Assembly (NCBI GenBank): GCA_963791625.1
Contig: CAWBTA010000006.1
Span: 1,178,001-1,242,000, forward strand
Direction: 5' to 3'
From: JANMCE01 sp963791625
Lineage (GTDB): Bacteria; Actinomycetota; Acidimicrobiia; Acidimicrobiales; Ilumatobacteraceae
DNA length: 64,000 nt
Made by a program: the position numbers and the translations under genes. Shown here in pieces: positions 33,618 to 43,700 of this stretch; position 1 is the stretch's first letter, and the number at the start of each line of letters is the position of its first letter. Under the pieces are notes generated by a model. The model had not been told where the DNA came from. It was given only the letters and a program-made list of their open reading frames with translations, and searched no databases.

Positions 33618-35039
33618 CAGATCCACATCCCCGGAGCCAGGCTGTCGATGTCGGCACATCGGCTACCGGATGGCAGCACTTTGTCACTGTTCGACATGTG
33701 GTCGGGGTCGAATACATCGCGCAGCCGGGCCTGCAGGTCGAGGTCGACCGGGCTGAACATCATCGACATGTACTCCCGCTTCTCGAGGCCGATGCCGTGC
33801 TCGCCCGACAGCACGCCGCCTGCGGCCACGCTGGCAGCCACGATCTCGTCTCCGGCTTGATGCACGTGCTCCATCACGCCCGGCTCGCGCTTATCGAACA
33901 CCAACAGCGGATGCAGGTTGCCGTCACCCGCGTGAAAGACGTTCATGACCAACAGATGGTGCCGCTCTGCGATGGCGTAGACCTCTTCCAATACCTCGAC
34001 CAGCTTGGCGCGAGGTACGACGGTGTCGTGCAGGTAGTAGTTCGGCTTGATCTCCGCGATGGCGCCGAATGCGCTCTTGCGACCCTTCCAGATGAGCGCT
34101 CGCTCGTTCGCATCGGCCGCAATGCGAATACTGGTGGCACCGTGGGCCTGGCCGATCTCGCGGACCCGTCCGACGGCGTCGGCAACGGCGTTCGGCAGAC
34201 CGTCGACTTCCACAATGAGCACAGCCTCGGCATCGGTAGGAAAACCGGCATGAGCAAACGCTTCAACCGCACGCGTGATGGGTGCATCCATCATCTCCAG
34301 CGCAGCAGGAAGCACACCGGCCGCGATAATGGCACTGACCGTTTCGGCTCCGGCGCGAGTACTTGCAAATGCAAGCAACATGGTCTTGACCGCCGGAGGA
34401 TTCGGCGTGAGGCGAACGAGCACGCGGGTGACTACGCCCAGCATGCCCTCGGAGCCAACCACGACGCCCCGAAGATCAAGCCCGATCGGCTCAGCCTCAG
34501 CCCCCCCGAGTGTGATGATGTCGCCCGATGGAAGCACCATTTCCAAGCCGAGGATGTGACCATTGGTGACGCCTTCGGCCAGGCAGTGCGGGCCACCGGA
34601 GTTGTTGGCGACATTGCCGCCGATCGAGCACGACTGCTGGCTGGAAGGGTCGGGTGCGAAGTGGAGCCCGTGGACCGCCATCTGCTTGGACAGATCGAGG
34701 TTGAGCACGCCGGGTTCCACCCACGCCATGCGGTTCGGCACGTCAACCGACAGCACCCGGTTCATCTTGGTGAGGACAATAATGACGGCGCCGTCGGGCG
34801 GTACCGCTCCCCCAGCCAGGCCGGTGCCCGAGCCGCGAGCCACGAAGGGCACGCCGTGACGACGGGCGGCCAGCACGCACGACTGCACCTCGGTGGTGGT
34901 CAGCGGGAAGCACACCACCACGGCCCGGCCGGTCATGTTGGAGGCATCTCGGCCGTAGAGGGTGAGCTCGGTAGCGTCGGTACGGACCCGTTCGGGCGTC
35001 GAGCGCGCGGCGGAGGTCGTCGACGAGTGTTGCGCTCAT
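33617..35039 (-). CDS. glcD: Glycolate oxidase FAD-linked subunit GlcD (frameshifted near its start)
   Basis: GlcD is the catalytic FAD-linked dehydrogenase subunit. The main frame (from 34936) has FPLTTTEVQSCVLAARRHGV, ARGSGTGLAGGAVP, NVANNSGGPHC and NVFHAGDGNLHPLL. It ends GDEIV...SGEHGIGLEKREYM. As read, it lacks the normal N-terminus. Removing one base from GGG at 34994-34996 joins MSATLVDDLRRALDA to ERVRTDATELTLYGRDASNM and gives about 473 residues starting at ATG 35039. The neighbours glcE and glcF are intact, so a sequence error is the better explanation. Confidence 0.9.
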
Positions 35040-35073
35040 TCCCCCGACCGTAGCCTGCCACCCGATAGCTTCG

Positions 35074-35817
35074 ATGTCCGTGTCCGCTCCAAATGACCTC
35101 CACGAGTACTTGACGTTCGAAGATCCGAATGAGGATCGAACCTGGGTGTTCGATATCACCTTCTTCCTTTCGTCGTGGTCGTGCATCTTCGGGGGCGGCT
35201 GTCAGGGCATCATGACCGGGGATGCCTCACACCTTGAGCAGGGCTGCTGCAGCTACGGCGCCCACATGATCGATGAAGACGACGTTGCCCAGGTGGAGCG
35301 AGCCGTTGAGCGGTTGCGGCCCGATCAGTGGCAGTTCCACGCGAAGGCCAAGCGCTATGGCTGGCTCATGCCCGAAAAGGAAGAGGGCGGCAGCCGCACG
35401 ACCCGCCTCGCCGATGATGCCTGCATCTTCCTCAACCGTCCCGGCTTCGAAGGTGGCATCGGCTGCGCTTTCCACAACGCTGCGCTCGAAGTTGGCGAGC
35501 GGCCGATGGACTGGAAGCCCGACGTCTGCTGGCAGGTACCGCTCCGCTTGGCCGAGACCACGGACGCCCGTGGCCACATCACCTCGACGTTGCGGGAGTG
35601 GAAGCGTCGCGATTGGGGCGAGGGTGGCGAGGACTTCCATTGGTGGTGCACCGACAGCCACGAAGCATTCGTCGGCAAGGTGCCCGTGTATGAGTACCTC
35701 AAAGATGAAATTTCCGAGTTTATTGGTCCCGAGGTGTACGCCATGTTGGTTGAGCAATTGAGGCCCCGCCACACCTCGAGGACCTTCCTGCCGCACCCCG
35801 CCGTGCGCAGGAAGTAG
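35074..35817 (+). CDS. Cysteine-rich conserved hypothetical protein
   Basis: I do not recognise a firm family. The 247-residue protein has eight or more cysteines in short clusters (WSCIFGGGCQG, EQGCCSYGAHM, DDACIFLNRP, GIGCAFHNAA, WWCTD). The CC-x2-GA pattern recalls YkgJ/DUF3109-type metal-binding proteins, so zinc or Fe-S binding is a reasonable guess. No signal peptide is seen. It diverges from glcD across 34 bp and converges with the large membrane protein. Confidence 0.8.
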   Translation: MSVSAPNDLHEYLTFEDPNEDRTWVFDITFFLSSWSCIFGGGCQGIMTGDASHLEQGCCSYGAHMIDEDDVAQVERAVERLRPDQWQFHAKAKRYGWLMPEKEEGGSRTTRLADDACIFLNRPGFEGGIGCAFHNAALEVGERPMDWKPDVCWQVPLRLAETTDARGHITSTLREWKRRDWGEGGEDFHWWCTDSHEAFVGKVPVYEYLKDEISEFIGPEVYAMLVEQLRPRHTSRTFLPHPAVRRK

Positions 35818-35822
35818 GCCGC

Positions 35823-38180
35823 TCAGCGGAAACCCTTCAACACCTTCTCCAACACCCGGTGCTGCTCGCCGGAGTCGTCTATCACCTTGCGTTCGATGAG
35901 CATCGCCAGGCCGATAAGGAAGGCGCCGCCAACAGCCACCCACAGCCACAGGGACAACTTGGCCAATGCCGGACCCACCATGATCACGATGGTGGCAATC
36001 GTGGTGAGCGAACCAATGAGCAGCGGTGCTGCGCTACGACGTAAACCGCCGATGGCGATGGCGACAATGGCGAGTCCGATCGTCAGGCCGGCTCGGGTGG
36101 GTTGACTGCTGTGCTGCGTGAACAAGAGGTAGAGCGACCCCCACGCCAATGCCGGGCCGTAAGCCAACCAGCTTGAGGTGGTGGGGCGGTAGCGGCAGAG
36201 CAGCATCCCGCCAAACAGGGCACCCGTTACCACCAACAGATTGGGAAGGTCGTAGCGTTGCCCGGACACCACGCCTGTCCAGTCGGCAACGAGCGCCGCG
36301 CCGAGTCCGGTGATGAAGAACGACATGACCAACGTGTCGAGTTCAGGTCGGTTGCGCTTGAACGACGCGGCGGCAGCGAACACGCCGAGCACAAGGAGCC
36401 CCACCGCTATCGACTGGTAGGTGGCATCCCATCGGGCCGCAATGGTGATGATGGTGAGCGGAACGACCGCGGCCAGACCAAATCGGAAGTGGCGGGTGCG
36501 GGGCAGCAGTCGGTCCGAGGCGATCAGGGTGAGGACCACTGCGACCATGACGCTGACCGCTGCGGTCGACCGCATTTCGGCGACGACGAAGATGGCGGTT
36601 GGCAGGATCATGGCGAGCCATGCGGTCTGGCCGTTGCGCCGAAACTGAGCGAGACAGATGACGACGGTGAACAGCCCGACGAGCAGGGCCACGTCAGTTG
36701 ATCGCACCAGATACCACGTGACCACGGCCATGGCGGGCGCGGGCCAGAAGGCAATGAACAGTGTCTCGACCCGTTCCAGTCTGCCGCGAATGGTGCCGAG
36801 CAACAGGCTGAGCGCGGTCACCTGGAACAGCACGGTGAGACCGTTGCGGCCGATGATGTGGTAACTGACTGGCTGGAGCACACCAACCCACCACACGATG
36901 AGGGCGAACGTCGTGGCGAGCCAGAAGGGCAAGGCTGATCGCAACGCAATCACACCTGCCATGGCGACGAGCACGGCGACGGCTGCGACCGGTTGGCCGG
37001 TAAGCGCCAAGGCTGCACCGGCCACCACGATGCCAAGTTCCGCCGCCACGAGGGCAGCGACGTCGGCCAGCGCCCGACACCGAAATGCAGACACGGCCAG
37101 TCCGCAGGCGAGCACGGCCAGACCGATCGCCAGGGCAACATCAGGCTGCGCAATGCTGGCTGCTACCGCGGGCAGACCGATCGACAGGAACGCGGTGCTC
37201 GTGATGAGCAGTAGCGCGGTTGCGAGGGCCGAGCTGATCGGGTGCCAGAACTCGTCGTTACGCTTCCAGGCGGCGACTGCCTCTGCTGCTATGAGCACGA
37301 GCCCAGGAACGAGCAGAGCCGAGTTGCGAGGAACGGTGAGCAGATGCAGCCCCGCGGCCAGGTTTGTCAGCAGGACCGCGCCGCCGAGTGCGACCAGTAC
37401 CCGACTGCCTGACCGCTCGGCCCGGCGGAACAGCACCAGAGCCGCGACCAGACCGGCGAACGGTGCAGCCCAAGCCAAGGCATCTCCACGGGCACCAAGA
37501 TCGGTAAGGGTTCCGGGTCCGATCCCGATGTTGCCGAGATACCCAACGAGGGGCACCAGCCCGGCTGCCGCAGCGAGAAGGGCCGCCTGCAGCTCACGGC
37601 GGAGAACGACCGCTAGGACGGCGATTAGGGCGATCACGATTCCCATCGGTGTGTTGGTCAGTGCAGCGATACCTGCGCCAGCCAGGATTGCGGCTGCTAC
37701 CGATGCGAACGGGAGAAGCAGCAGCTTGAGGCGCCGGTGCTGGAACTCCGATGCGATCAGACCGGACAGGCCACCGACCAATATCGACGCTCGCCAGTGG
37801 GTGCCGGTGGAGGCGGCGGCGAGTATGGCCGATGGCGCAAGCAGCACCGGCGCGAGGTGCGAAAGCGCGCGCCCGACAATCGGCATCTTCGCCCGTGACT
37901 TCTCCCCGACGAAGATGACGACCAGATTCGTGGAGCCAATGATCACCAGACGCGTCATGACCGACAGCGTCTTCCAGTCGGGTGTGAGCGCTATGGCCGC
38001 GACCAGCATCAGTGCAGCGCCGAAGGCCGACAGCCAGGTCACCGCCGGAACGTCGCTGATAGCAGCGAGCGGGATCCGCCGCATGATCGGCTCTCGGGGT
38101 GAAGCTGGCGCAAATTTCGTCGTCGGTTTTGGCGGCGCGGGCGGAGTTGGTGCAGGAGGGGCGGGCCATGGTGAGGTCAT
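35823..38180 (-). CDS. Large polytopic membrane protein of unknown function
   Basis: The 785-residue protein has a Pro/Ala-rich cytoplasmic head (PAPPAPTPPAPPKPTT) followed by roughly 20 hydrophobic helices with very short loops. It ends in a charged tail, LIERKVIDDSGEQHRVLEKV. Its architecture is like the SCO7613/DUF2157-type integral membrane proteins of actinobacteria, whose role is not known. No catalytic motif is visible. It is probably a single gene, with about 65 bp separating it from the diguanylate cyclase end. Confidence 0.85.
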   Translation of the reverse strand: MTSPWPAPPAPTPPAPPKPTTKFAPASPREPIMRRIPLAAISDVPAVTWLSAFGAALMLVAAIALTPDWKTLSVMTRLVIIGSTNLVVIFVGEKSRAKMPIVGRALSHLAPVLLAPSAILAAASTGTHWRASILVGGLSGLIASEFQHRRLKLLLLPFASVAAAILAGAGIAALTNTPMGIVIALIAVLAVVLRRELQAALLAAAAGLVPLVGYLGNIGIGPGTLTDLGARGDALAWAAPFAGLVAALVLFRRAERSGSRVLVALGGAVLLTNLAAGLHLLTVPRNSALLVPGLVLIAAEAVAAWKRNDEFWHPISSALATALLLITSTAFLSIGLPAVAASIAQPDVALAIGLAVLACGLAVSAFRCRALADVAALVAAELGIVVAGAALALTGQPVAAVAVLVAMAGVIALRSALPFWLATTFALIVWWVGVLQPVSYHIIGRNGLTVLFQVTALSLLLGTIRGRLERVETLFIAFWPAPAMAVVTWYLVRSTDVALLVGLFTVVICLAQFRRNGQTAWLAMILPTAIFVVAEMRSTAAVSVMVAVVLTLIASDRLLPRTRHFRFGLAAVVPLTIITIAARWDATYQSIAVGLLVLGVFAAAASFKRNRPELDTLVMSFFITGLGAALVADWTGVVSGQRYDLPNLLVVTGALFGGMLLCRYRPTTSSWLAYGPALAWGSLYLLFTQHSSQPTRAGLTIGLAIVAIAIGGLRRSAAPLLIGSLTTIATIVIMVGPALAKLSLWLWVAVGGAFLIGLAMLIERKVIDDSGEQHRVLEKVLKGFR

Positions 38181-38245
38181 GGTCTGATCTTCGGCGTTTC
38201 ACCGCGTTCTGCCTATCGAGGGAATCCCCCACGACTCCCTGGGGC

Positions 38246-39463
38246 TTAGCGGCGACGCTTGGTGCTCAGCATGGCGCGGTCGGCCATGCGCAGCAGCGCG
38301 TCGGGGTCTTGCTGACCCGCACCAAAGCCGATGCTCGCAGAGATCTCCAAGACCTCACCACCAAACGAAATGGGCGCGCCGATCACCAGTGCCAGCCGGT
38401 CGCGAATCACGTCGACCGGCGGCGACGGCGGACCAAGCAACAAGACAAACTCGTCGCCACCCATACGCGCCGCGACATCACCGGCCCGTAGCGATCCGCT
38501 GAGGCGATCGGCCACGACCTTCAGCACGTGGTCGCCCGCTGCGTGGCCGTGCTGATCGTTGATGGCCTTGAAGCCGTCGAGATCGAGGTAGGCGAGCAGC
38601 ACTTCGTCTTTGCGACCGAGTCGTGCCTGGAGGTCCTGCTCAAGGGCTCGCCGGTTGGCGATACCGGTCAACGGGTCGTGTAAGGCGGCCCGCTGAAGTT
38701 CCTGGGTGGAACGATGATGACCGAGGGCAACGGCTGCGTGGCGGGCCACCCGCACGCTGGATTCAACATCAAACGGGTGAGACGACTCATAATGGCACCA
38801 GAATCGGGCGATGCCCACGGGAGCGCTGCTGCCCGAGTCGACCAATTCGGAGTCCCACGTGTTGCGATAGGCCTGTGGTTGTGCGGGACCATACGGTTCG
38901 GGCGCGTTGGCGGTGGCCGCAAGCAGATTGCCCTCGTCGTCAAAGATCGCGCCGGCTGGCTGCATGGGGTCGCCGTTGGAGAACTGCACCAACGCAAGCG
39001 TGAGGATCTCCGAAAGGTCCCCACCGATCCGCGTGAGTTCCATCGCTCGATCGAGGTGCCGAAACTGCGTCGGTGATGCGACATCGACCAGAATCATGCC
39101 GATGTCGGGATCGTCGAGGAAGTTTGTTTGGCAGAACTCAAGCGGACTGAAGCCGCCGTCAGCATTCCGAACTCGGATCTCGCGGACACTGCGCTGGCGG
39201 ATTCCAACACGAATCGAGGGATCGTTGCCCGCCTCGAAGAGCAGAATGTCAGCGGCGGCCTGTAGGTCGTCCGGGTGAAGCAGATCAAGCGCCGAGATGC
39301 CGATGAGATCTTCGGGCTGGTAGCCGACGACCAGGTCGACGCTGGGCGACGCCCAGGTCACGGTGAAATCGGGTCCGAGGAGGACCGACGCGCGGTGCCA
39401 GCAGCGCCGAATTGCTCGTTGCGCGATGGTCTCCATGTCGGCGACCACGTCACACTGTTCCAC
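38246..39463 (-). CDS. PAS-GGDEF diguanylate cyclase
   Basis: This enzyme makes cyclic di-GMP from two GTP. The 405-residue protein begins with a PAS-like sensor (VLLGPDFTVTWASPSVDLVV ... LLHPDDLQAA). A GAF-like middle region follows, then the GGDEF domain with HDPLTGIANRRALEQDL, AYLDLDGFKAINDQHGHAAGD and the active-site ARMGGDEFVLLL. The inhibitory I-site RAGD lies five residues before GGDEF and is intact, so product feedback is expected. No transmembrane helix is seen. The adjacent two-component genes may belong to the same signalling unit. Confidence 0.93.
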   Translation of the reverse strand: MEQCDVVADMETIAQRAIRRCWHRASVLLGPDFTVTWASPSVDLVVGYQPEDLIGISALDLLHPDDLQAAADILLFEAGNDPSIRVGIRQRSVREIRVRNADGGFSPLEFCQTNFLDDPDIGMILVDVASPTQFRHLDRAMELTRIGGDLSEILTLALVQFSNGDPMQPAGAIFDDEGNLLAATANAPEPYGPAQPQAYRNTWDSELVDSGSSAPVGIARFWCHYESSHPFDVESSVRVARHAAVALGHHRSTQELQRAALHDPLTGIANRRALEQDLQARLGRKDEVLLAYLDLDGFKAINDQHGHAAGDHVLKVVADRLSGSLRAGDVAARMGGDEFVLLLGPPSPPVDVIRDRLALVIGAPISFGGEVLEISASIGFGAGQQDPDALLRMADRAMLSTKRRR

Positions 39464-39562
39464 CTGAGCCTCGTCGGCCGCTACACCGCGAACTTAAGCG
39501 CTCCCGGTGTTTGGCAGTGGGCGATGTCGTGAATCGACATCGGGTACTGGCGGAACGCGGCC

Positions 39563-40192
39563 CTAGTCGATGCCGTGCTCGACGGCGTAGCGCACCAGGT
39601 CGGCCCGGCGGCTGAGGTGCAGCTTGCCGAGAATGTTGCGCACGTGGTTTTCCGCGGTCTTGGCCGAGATGCCAAGGTCGGTTCCGATACGCGCGTAAGG
39701 ATGGCCGCGGGCAACCAACTGCAGCACCTCGCGCTCGCGATCCGACAGTGGATTGGCTCCGGCGGTTTTGGCCAGGCGTCGGAACTCGCCCAGTACTAAT
39801 GCCGCGAGCGACGGACTGAAGACGGGTTCGCCCCTGGCCGCCCGCATGAACTCGCGGCGCAGCTCATCGGTGGGCGTGGTCTTCAGCAGGTAACCGGCCG
39901 CGCCCGCAGCAACAGCGTCGAGGAGGTCTCGTTCCGCTTCGCTGACGGTCAGGATCACGATGGGCGCAATGGTGGCGCACGCTCGCACCACGGCGAGTCC
40001 ACCACCGCGAGGCATATGCAGATCGCAGACCACCAGGTCGGGCCGGCGGCCATTGATCACGTCGATAGCACCCTCGGCGTCGTCAGCTTCTCCGACGACG
40101 TGAAAGCCATCACCGAGCTCCGAGCGCAGACCGGCTCGCAGCACAGCATGATCGTCCGCCAGGACAACCCGAAGTGGGGTTACTTCGTCCAT
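39563..40192 (-). CDS. NarL/FixJ-type response regulator
   Basis: This two-component transcription regulator has 209 residues. The receiver domain has the acidic pair DD13-14, the phospho-acceptor Asp57 in VVCDLHMP, the Thr in ILTVSEAE and the Lys in YLLKTTP. The LuxR-type HTH near residues 145-200 reads LSDREREVLQLVARGHPYAR, then GISAKTAENHVRNILGKL. Its start overlaps the histidine kinase stop by 13 bases, so the pair is coupled. Target genes cannot be deduced. Confidence 0.95.
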   Translation of the reverse strand: MDEVTPLRVVLADDHAVLRAGLRSELGDGFHVVGEADDAEGAIDVINGRRPDLVVCDLHMPRGGGLAVVRACATIAPIVILTVSEAERDLLDAVAAGAAGYLLKTTPTDELRREFMRAARGEPVFSPSLAALVLGEFRRLAKTAGANPLSDREREVLQLVARGHPYARIGTDLGISAKTAENHVRNILGKLHLSRRADLVRYAVEHGID

Positions 40193-41325
40193 AGTTGAAT
40201 TTCCGTTCCTTCGCCCGGCACCGAGGTGATCGCAACGCGACCGCCTACCTCTGCCATGCGGGCCTCGATTGATTGGTTCAGTCCCTGTCCACGCTTCGCC
40301 GTGGTCGGGTCAAAGCCGCGGCCGTCATCTCGTACCGACACGAACGCGTTGTCCTCGTCCACCTCGGCGAACACCACGATCTGTCTGGGTGACGCATGTT
40401 TCGCAGCATTTGTCATCGCTTCGCCGGCCGCTCCCGCCAGCGCATGCGCAAGGTGGGGTTCGAGGTGGACGTCGTCATCAACGACGAGCGACACGGTGAT
40501 CGGGATGTCGAACTGCGACGACACCCGATCAGCAGCGGCGTGCAGGCGGCTCGACAGGTCCGCTGAATCCTGGTCACCGTGGAACAGCCATGCCCTCAGC
40601 TGTCGGTCACTCTGCCGAGCCACGCTGGCCAACTCAGGGTCCGAGTCCCGGGTGCGTCGCTCGACCAGTGCAAGCGTCTGCAGAACTCCGTCATGGAGCG
40701 TTCGGGCGACATCTGCGCGCGCTTTCACCGCGACCACTTCGGTTTCGACTCTCCGCAAGAGGCGCGTGATGAAACCAAACAGGAACCCCGCCAGCGCCAT
40801 GAACACCATCGTCGCGAGGACCGAGAGCACGTCGCCCGACTGAAGCGGCGCTTTGTCGGCGAACCCACCGAGGACCCGGCCAAGGCCTATGAGCGCACCT
40901 GCCGCAGCCCCCCACCACGGCCCGAACGCAGTGCCGGTGGCCAGGGCGGCAATGTCGGGAATGGACCCGGCCAGGTTCTGTCCGCCACCAAAGGCGTGTG
41001 GCCGTTTGTAGACCCAGCCGTCGGCGGCGTAGAGGTAAAACGACAGGGCGAGTTGCATCGAGATCGCCGGCCATCGAAACAGCCGGGCCGGGTCCTTGCG
41101 CAGCGTGACCGAGTAGTAGACGGCCACCGCAATCGCGAGGCCGACGCTGATTAGCGCCAACCACAGTCGCTTGCCGTCCTTGTTCCACTGCAAAACCGTC
41201 GTGGCAACCATCCAAGCCACTGCGCCCCATCGGGCGATGGACAGACCTTGCAGCACCGTGCGTTCGGTCGGTAAGGGTTGTCGCACCCCGTCAGTATGTA
41301 TCGGCCCGAAGCAATGCGGTGGCAA
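40180..41325 (-). CDS. Sensor histidine kinase, NarL-partner (HisKA_3) type
   Basis: This membrane sensor kinase is paired with the response regulator. The N-terminal half has about five membrane helices (from GAVAWMVATTV through MVFMALAGFLFGFITRLL) and resembles MacS-type (DUF5931) sensors. The phospho-acceptor histidine is in ARTLHDGVLQTLALV near residue 212. The ATPase domain has EAMTNAAKHASP (N box) and VRDDGRGFDP (G box). The first 12 codons are weak, and a GTG at MRQPLPTERTVL is a likelier start. Confidence 0.92.
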   Translation of the reverse strand: MPPHCFGPIHTDGVRQPLPTERTVLQGLSIARWGAVAWMVATTVLQWNKDGKRLWLALISVGLAIAVAVYYSVTLRKDPARLFRWPAISMQLALSFYLYAADGWVYKRPHAFGGGQNLAGSIPDIAALATGTAFGPWWGAAAGALIGLGRVLGGFADKAPLQSGDVLSVLATMVFMALAGFLFGFITRLLRRVETEVVAVKARADVARTLHDGVLQTLALVERRTRDSDPELASVARQSDRQLRAWLFHGDQDSADLSSRLHAAADRVSSQFDIPITVSLVVDDDVHLEPHLAHALAGAAGEAMTNAAKHASPRQIVVFAEVDEDNAFVSVRDDGRGFDPTTAKRGQGLNQSIEARMAEVGGRVAITSVPGEGTEIQLWTK

Positions 41326-41383
41326 CGCCGGAAAGCAACAGTGCGGGTGGACGAGTCGGCTGCGGTAACCGACGGGTGCGACC

Positions 41384-41418
41384 AGAGCCGACCCGTCCGA
41401 TCTGAGCGCGTCGGCTCT
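41384..41418. terminator. 9-bp inverted repeat upstream of the kinase gene
   Basis: AGAGCCGAC (41384-41392) pairs perfectly with GTCGGCTCT (41410-41418) over a 17-base loop. It lies between the typA end and the kinase start, so it may add to transcription termination of typA. Confidence 0.35.
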
Positions 41419-41479
41419 TGTATCACGATGGTTGATATGGATCCCGACATGCTCGGGCTACAGGGGCCGGAAAACGGCG

Positions 41480-41515
41480 AGAGCCGCCCGGGACCGAGGT
41501 CGACCGGGCGGCTCT
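41480..41515 (-). terminator. Terminator hairpin after typA
   Basis: AGAGCCGCCCGG pairs perfectly with CCGGGCGGCTCT across a 12-base loop, starting 12 bp after the typA stop on the minus strand. The arms are GC-rich, as expected for an intrinsic terminator, although only a short T stretch follows. Confidence 0.75.
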
Positions 41516-41527
41516 GGTAACGCGGGG

Positions 41528-43356
41528 TTACTTCTTGTTGGCCCTTCGGCGGTCGGACTCCTGCAGCTGGCGCTTGCGGATGCGGATGGCCTTCGGGGTC
41601 ACTTCTACCAGTTCGTCATCGGCGATGAACTCGATGGCGTTCTCAAGGGTGGGCACCTTCGGCGGCGGGAGCTTGATGCCGTCGTCGTGGCTGTGGGTGC
41701 GGATGTTGTTCTTTTCCTTCGCCCGCACACAGTTGACGACCATTTCGTCGGCGCGAGCGTTCTCGCCGACGACCATGCCTTCGTAGACCTTCTCGCCAGG
41801 ATCGACAAACAGCACGCCGCGGGCCTGGAGGTTGTCGAGGGCATAGGCGGTGGTGTCACCCATGCGATCGGAGATCATGGCGCCGCCCATGCGGTGGGGC
41901 AGATCGCCCTGCCACACGATCCAGCCGGCGTTGTGCTGATGCAGCAGCGCAGTACCGCGAGTGGCGGTGAGCAGGAGCGAACGGAAGCCGATCAGGCCAC
42001 GGGCCGGCGCCTCAAAGGTGATGATGGACCGACCGATGTCGCCGGCCTGGATGTCGGTAACACGACCCTTACGAGGAGCGAGCGCCTGGGTGACGGTACC
42101 GACATGCTCGTCGGGAACGTCACAAACACCCCGCTCAATCGGCTCGTGGCGCTTGCCTTCGATCTCTTTCGTGATGACCTCGGGGCGGCTGACCTGCAGC
42201 TCGTAGCCCTCCCGGCGCATCGACTCGATGAGCACCGCCAGCTGAAGCTCGCCACGTCCGGCGACTTCAATGATGTCGGGGGAATCGGTGGGCTGCAGCT
42301 TGATGGAAACGTTGCCGAGAACTTCCTTGTCCAACCGCTCCTTGAGGTGGCGGCTAGTGAGGTACTTGCCGTCCTTGCCGGCCAGCGGCGAGGTGTTGAC
42401 CCCGAAGGTCATCGACAACACAGGCTCATCGACCGCGATGCGGGGCAGCGGCTTCGGGGTAAGCGGATCGGCCAACGTGTCGCCAATTTCCACTTCGGGA
42501 TAGCCGGCAACGATGAACAAGTCACCGGCGTACAGCTCCTCGACGTCGGCCCGGCCGACGCCGCTGAACGCCATGAGGTTGTTGAGCTTGCGCTTGAGTG
42601 GCGTTTGACCTTCGAGCGTCTCCTCATCGAGCAGTGCCACCATTTCGCCCTTCCGCATGACGCCGTTCATCACGCGACCAATAGCGAGGCGGCCAAGATA
42701 TTCGCTGGCGTCGAGGTTGGTGACCAGGCCCTGCAGCGGGGCGGTGTGATCGCCCTGCGGTTGCGGGATCTTCTCGAGGATGGTGTCGAGCAGTGGCGAA
42801 AGGTCCGCATCGGCGGCGGGCATACCGACGCCGAGCATGGCGCGGCCTTCGCGGGCAACGGCCGACACCACGGTGAAGTCGATGTGGTGATCGCCGGCGT
42901 CGAGATCCATGAAGAGCTGGTAGATCTCATCGAGCACCTCGTCGGGGCGAGCGTCGTGGCGGTCGACCTTGTTGACCACGACGATGGCGGGTAGGTCGAG
43001 GGCAAGCGCCTTTGAGAGCACATAGCGGGTCTGGGGCAGCGGGCCTTCGGCTGCGTCAACCAGCAGGATGACACCGTCAACCATGGTGAGGGCTCGTTCG
43101 ACTTCGCCACCGAAATCGGCGTGGCCGGGGGTGTCGACCAGGTTGATCTTCACGCCCTTGTAGGTGACCGACGCGGCCTTGGCCAGAATGGTGATGCCTC
43201 GCTCGCGCTCCTGATCGTTCGAGTCCATGACCCGGTCAATAACGGCGGAGTGAGCGGCAAAGGTTCCGGTGGCGCGCAAAGCGCGTCCACCAGGGTGGTC
43301 TTGCCATGATCGACGTGCGCGACAAGAGCAACGTTACGGAGTGCGGGGGGATTCAT
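41528..43356 (-). CDS. typA: Ribosome-associated GTPase TypA/BipA (frameshifted near its start)
   Basis: TypA is an EF-G-like GTPase that acts on ribosome assembly and stress responses. G motifs are AHVDHGKTTLVDA (G1), RERGITIL (G2), DTPGHADFGGEVER (G3) and VVNKVDRHDA (G4). The EF-G-like domains and the C-terminal domain (TRGTALLHQHNAGW) follow. G1 lies in a different frame from the rest as read. Adding one base to AAA at 43278-43280 joins VDAL to LRATGTFAAHSAV and gives about 609 residues from ATG 43356. The gene is highly conserved, so the break is most likely an error. Confidence 0.92.
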
Positions 43357-43401
43357 AGTGTTTGGTTCACCAGCGCCCAAGGGCGGGTCAGGGAGTGCGA
43401 G

Positions 43402-43602
43402 CTACTGCTCGTCCTCATCATCTTCGTCATCGTCAAAAACGACGCCGTACTTCTCTGCCAATGCGGCGTATTCGTCATCCTCTTCGACCGGGCGAGCTTC
43501 CCCACCGTTGCCAAAGCCGAGGTCAAACGCGCCCGGGCCAGACTGCTTCAACTTGCGCGCTTCTTCGAAGCGGCGGTGACGACCCTTCTTCACGGGGGGC
43601 AC
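43402..43602 (-). CDS. Small acidic-tailed hypothetical protein
   Basis: I do not recognise this 66-residue protein. It has a very basic N-terminus (MPPVKKGRHRRFEEARKLK), a glycine-rich centre and an acidic tail (VVFDDDEDDEDEQ). It may be a small nucleic-acid-associated protein. It lies between rnd and typA in the same direction, 45 bp before typA. No homologue can be named from sequence alone, and its composition is biased, so coding status is likely but not certain. Confidence 0.6.
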   Translation of the reverse strand: MPPVKKGRHRRFEEARKLKQSGPGAFDLGFGNGGEARPVEEDDEYAALAEKYGVVFDDDEDDEDEQ

Positions 43603-43700
43603 CCTTCTACCTCATGGCTACGGCACCAGAGGTGACCGCACCGACTCACTGTGACGACATCGCTGGTCAGCTTAGTCGGGAAAAGTTCAAAACGTGTGTA

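Noticed and set aside
41432..42994. Plus-strand open frame of 520 codons
   Set aside because: It is antisense to typA, and all its features come from high GC in the third position.
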